NCBI RefSeq assembly: GCF_047948215.1
Contig: NC_134460.1
Location: forward strand, 16,427,501-16,491,500
Direction: 5' to 3'
Source: Lycorma delicatula
Taxonomy: Eukaryota; Arthropoda; Insecta; Hemiptera; Fulgoridae
Length of the DNA stretch: 64,000 nucleotides
A program made the position numbers and the translations under genes. Of this stretch, positions 60,660-64,000 are shown one piece after another; within the stretch, counting starts at the first letter, position 1, and every line of letters starts with the position of its first letter. The notes beneath the pieces were generated by a model, which ran no database searches, had not been told where the DNA came from, and saw only the letters and a program-made list of their open reading frames with translations.

Positions 60660-61500
60660 TATATGCTGCTTGTATATGTTTCTTATAATAATAGCAAAAC
60701 TGATATGATAAGCAGGTTCTTCAGCCTTGATTGCTACTGCTACTGCTATTACTACTGTAACCATCTTTCCTTAAATGGAAAGTATTTATTGTAATAAATT
60801 ACAATCATCAATTGCAAGTGAGCAGTGTTATTAAGGTAACAGATATAATTCCCTTGCATACTTTCTGAAAGATTACTCTACACATTTCTCAAGCACATTT
60901 TGCTTTCATACTTTATTAGTGAGGGGGAGTGGCTCTGTCTGTGGAGCTGTTTCCTTCTCATGAAGGGAGTACAAATTGTAATTGTAAATAGGTAATTGAC
61001 ATTTGTGACTAAATGTAGTGGAGGTCAGTGTCTTAGCTGATGTAAGTAGATGCTAAGGTCAACCATGATGATATTCCATGGCTGTCATTATAAAAATCAA
61101 TATGCAAGAACACATAATTAGAGCATTTAATTGATGTTCTAGAGGTATACAATATGTAACTATGATCATCCTGTAGGTTTGCTGACTTATTCTCTCAGAC
61201 CCCTCTTCAACACTTCATCTCATGCATTGTGTAAGGTGGAAGTATTATATTCTTGATTCCTTAAATATCAGTTTGTTTTTTAAGTTATAAAAATTGTTAT
61301 GATTGAAATATCTATTGCGTGAGTGAGTTTTTTTCTAAAAACTAATCTAAGGTAAAAATTCACACCTAATCTAAATAAAATTTATCAGAAATTAAGGAGA
61401 ATAAATTTATTAGAGAGTTCTCACTAATGATTCTAAATAACATATTAACCATTTAATCATTAGTCAAAGACTCAAAATAGGTTATTGGTGAATATTACCT
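60660..61500. other. P450 intron 2, no gene recognised
   Basis: A less AT-rich patch at about 60,920-61,070 may be a repeat fragment; no family recognised. Confidence 0.45.
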
Positions 61501-61580
61501 TCCTTTTTCCTGTTTAGCCTGATTCCTGATTCTGGGAATTACAATCAGGTATTACTTCAGAGGATGTTATGTATGACCAA
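61501..61580 (+). mobile_element. Fragment related to the SINE-like repeat of the duplicated region
   Basis: cctgtttagcctgattcc, followed by ggtattacttcagaggatg and tatgtatgacc, corresponds in opposite orientation to the end of the repeat at 15,605-15,770. It is short and diverged. Confidence 0.4.
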
Positions 61581-61769
61581 GTACTACCATTTTTTTTTTT
61601 CATCTTTTATGATGGCAAATGATCACTTTAGTCCGTCCATTATCCAAGTCCCTTCAAAGGGACTGTTCCGGCCTTGCAAACCTACCAGTACATTTTCATA
61701 CATTCCAATCTCCATGCGTTTTTTGGTGTTGAAAATATTCATGTTGAATTAGTATCTTTCTTATGAGTA

Positions 61770-62470
61770 TGAAGTGATTGTTTTTGCCCTTGATTTTTTC
61801 ATTTAATCTTATTTTGTCTGTAGTGTTTTCTGGTTAAGGTCAATTTCCTTCAGATTCTCAGTTATTTCTCTGATCCATCTGCATCCTGTCTTGGTATTTT
61901 TTGAGTTGAGATTGTACTGTACCTGCTGTTTCAGAAGTCTGGAATCTTGCGTTCTCATGATGTGTCCAAAGAATCCTAGTCTCCTCTTATGCATGCTATC
62001 AGGATGAGTTCTAATTCTTTGCACACAACTTTGTCGGGCACGATGGAGTTTGTCGGTTTTTGATTGTTTCTTTAGGTGAAAGAGTGTTTCTGCTGCATAT
62101 GTGGCTTCCAGTTTTACAACTGTGTTCTAGTATCTTATTTTGGCATTTCTGGATAGACTTTTTTACTCTACGTGTACCAGGTTAATTTTTGTACTTTAGC
62201 TAGTTTGGTTGTTCTGGTTTGGACTGAGGTTATTTGTTTAGGTTGTTTATTGTTATTTTTCCAAGGTATTTAAAGTGGGTTACTATTTTGATTTTACTGC
62301 TATGTTTACTTCTTTTAATTGTGTTGGTTTTTGGGGCATAATTTCTGTCTTTTTGAATGATATTTTGAGACCAGTATTATTTGCAATGTTTTGAAGTTCT
62401 AATATCTGTGTTTTAGCTTCATTGATGTCATTTGTTAGCATTAACTGATGAAGTTAGTGGCAAGAGTGAC
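61770..62470 (-). pseudogene. LINE reverse transcriptase C-terminal relic
   Basis: On the - strand from about 62,450: DINEAKTQILELQNIANN, then NTGLKISFKKTEIM (the post-catalytic RT thumb block), THFKYLGKI (about 62,270), then a decayed stretch, and finally HKRRLGFFGHIMRTQDSRLL and CRWIREITENLKEIDLN (61,809-62,024), the conserved C-terminal tail of a LINE pol protein. This is a different element from the RTE-like LINE in the duplicated region: the tail wording differs and it has no similarity at DNA level. Truncated at its 5' end, as is usual for LINE insertions. Confidence 0.72.
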
Positions 62471-62647
62471 TGAGATACTGCTATCATGTAAGGTTTGAAA
62501 ACATATTTATTGAATGGTTTAATATATCATTTAAAATTTATAGTTTTAAGTAATTAATTTTTACTATTTTAAATAGTAATCTATATTGCAATTCATGTCT
62601 TATATGAAAACGTAAAACCTAAATTAAACAAACAATTATTTTATTAG

Positions 62648-62908
62648 GATGAAAAGTCGCTAAGAACGGATTGCATGTTTGGAACATCAATTCTTAATAC
62701 AATCTGGACAATGTTAGCTGGTCAACGTTATGACCTGGATGATGAACGTTTGAAAGAACTGTTACTCAGTATCACTAAACTTTTTCGTATAGTGGATATG
62801 TCTGGAGGTCTTATAAATAAAATGCCATTCATCCGTTTTATAGCACCTGGAAAAATGAAATATTATGAATTTGTCAATATTTCAAACAAACTAAATGGAT
62901 TTCTAAGG
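62648..62908 (+). CDS. Cytochrome P450 exon, helices E-G region
   Basis: The acceptor TATTTTATTAG leads into a phase-0 exon of 87 codons that ends at AGG before GTATGT (donor 62,909), both strong sites. The protein reads DEKSLRTDCMFGTSILNTIW, TMLAGQRYDLDDERLKELL, VDMSGGLINKMPFIRFIAPG and YEFVNISNKLNGFLR. The N..W..L.G.R block is helix E. The helix F-G substrate-entrance segment with P(F)IRFIAPG again points to the insect CYP15/CYP303/CYP305 group. Downstream exons with the I-helix, the ExxR motif and the heme-binding Cys would lie beyond the window. Confidence 0.9.
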
Positions 62909-63986
62909 GTATGTATTTTAATAAATCACTACATGAAATTATAATTAGAGTTGAAGTTATTCCAATCATAATATTAATTACAGGATACTTTAAACCTTTT
63001 ACATTCATTTACAAATGCAAAACTTATCTTTGTCCATTAATGTAATTTTTTCTCTGTAATTTTTCTTTTTACATACAGATTTTCTTGTATAGATTTAAAA
63101 TCAAATAATCTAAAATTTAGATAAAATTCTCTTTTATAGATGTAATCAAAAATCTTTTTACTATTAAAAAAAAAAACGAGAATGAAGTTTAATAGTTTTT
63201 AGAATTTTCAGTAATATATCATAATTTTGATTATCTCATAACTAAAAAAAAATTAAACATCAAATATAAGCTTTTCAGACAAAAATCAGTCGCTACTGAT
63301 TTCCATAATGCCTTGGTCTACTGATTTGGAAATTGGGAAGATGCTGTTTTGGGATTTGGATCTCCAAGAGAAGGAATTTTTATAAACTCATCCCCAATGC
63401 ATTATGAAGGAATGATTCATTTATTCCATTCATTGGCTCAGTTCTTAGGCGATTTTTGTTATTAGTTGATGTTAAATCCTTTGTACCAGTTTAAGAAACT
63501 CTCCTACCAATAGATTTCTTCATTTCATACAAATGTTAAACTGCATCCAATTCCATATTGTTGACCTAATTTTTGAAAATGCAGCACTTTTGACGCTGTA
63601 ATCTACAGTACAAATGACATTTATCTCATTATTACAGCTGTAGTAAAGAGTACTTTTATTCTCTTTGAATAGAGTTATGGAATGGAGCATATAGTCATAC
63701 CAGCTAAATCTACCACCCTTTACTCTATATTCTTGTTTTTACTTTGAATTTGTATTTTATTCTATTTAATTAATGCACACTTATCATTAGAAAAATTACT
63801 TTTATTTAAAAGCTACTGTGCTAATATTAATAAATCAGAGAGTTTTAAATATTAAATTCATGTGAAATTTCTCTTTTCAAAATGTAAATAATGTTTTAGG
63901 TTTGTATAACAGGCAGTATGTAATTTTGATATCTTATTATTACAAAACTGCCCAAAAAGGAGTGTGATGTATTTAGGGTATATGTA
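62909..63986. other. P450 intron 3 (partial), no exon recognised
   Basis: AT-rich to about 63,280. A less AT-rich patch at 63,280-63,700 has no P450 motif in either orientation. Confidence 0.5.
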
Positions 63987-64000
63987 CGAGGGTTATTTTT
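63985..64000 (+). mobile_element. Possible left end of another mariner-type element (cut by the window edge)
   Basis: The last bases, TA followed by cgagggttattttt, match the usual start of many mariner-type terminal repeats after a TA target. Only 14 bases are visible. Confidence 0.35.

Noticed and set aside
1..64000. tRNA, rRNA, CRISPR arrays, bacterial promoters or operons
   Set aside because: None seen. Composition, introns and transposons are those of an insect nuclear genome.

Overview
The window looks like nuclear DNA of an AT-rich arthropod, almost certainly an insect. The only recognisable cellular gene is a spliced clan-2 cytochrome P450 of the insect CYP15/CYP303/CYP305 type. Everything else that can be identified is transposon debris: RTE-like and Jockey-like LINEs, Tc1/mariner-type transposases, a BEL/Pao LTR element and a SINE-like repeat. 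A hemipteroid or other large-genome insect is likely, but the species cannot be fixed from the sequence. No tRNA, rRNA, CRISPR or bacterial-style operon is seen.

Bases 1-46,810 are one large direct tandem duplication. Copy 1 is 1-21,494 and copy 2 is 21,495-46,810; base 1 matches base 21,495, and both copies end in the same block, which finishes ttgagaagat. In order, each copy holds a degenerate LINE (RTE-like, with endonuclease and reverse-transcriptase domains), an exon-like segment next to a strong hairpin, a Jockey-type gag relic, a pair of 150-bp direct repeats around a SINE-like repeat, a DDE transposase relic, and long AT-rich stretches with nothing recognisable. The copies differ by four large changes. 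Copy 1 lacks 2.9 kb of the Jockey region. Copy 2 lacks 385 bp of the DDE element, has a 1.3-kb segment absent from copy 1, and has a longer AT microsatellite. No base substitution was noticed in the first ~6 kb, whereas differences are frequent beyond ~9 kb.

Bases 46,811-64,000 are single copy. After two transposon relics come three P450 exons on the + strand (49,202-49,455; 58,926-59,077; 62,648-62,908). The first intron (9.5 kb) holds a 6.2-kb BEL/Pao retrotransposon on the - strand. The second (3.6 kb) holds a 1.3-kb mariner with perfect 26-bp inverted ends and the 3' part of another LINE. The N-terminal anchor exon and the exons carrying the heme-binding half of the P450 are not in the window. 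Two splice junctions of this gene look faulty as read (a one-base phase mismatch after exon 1, and AT where GT is expected after exon 2), so it is either decaying or affected by assembly errors.

No new multi-gene system was found. The points most worth a second look are the tandem duplication (its start at base 1, its divergence gradient and its reciprocal deletions) and the splice defects of the P450.
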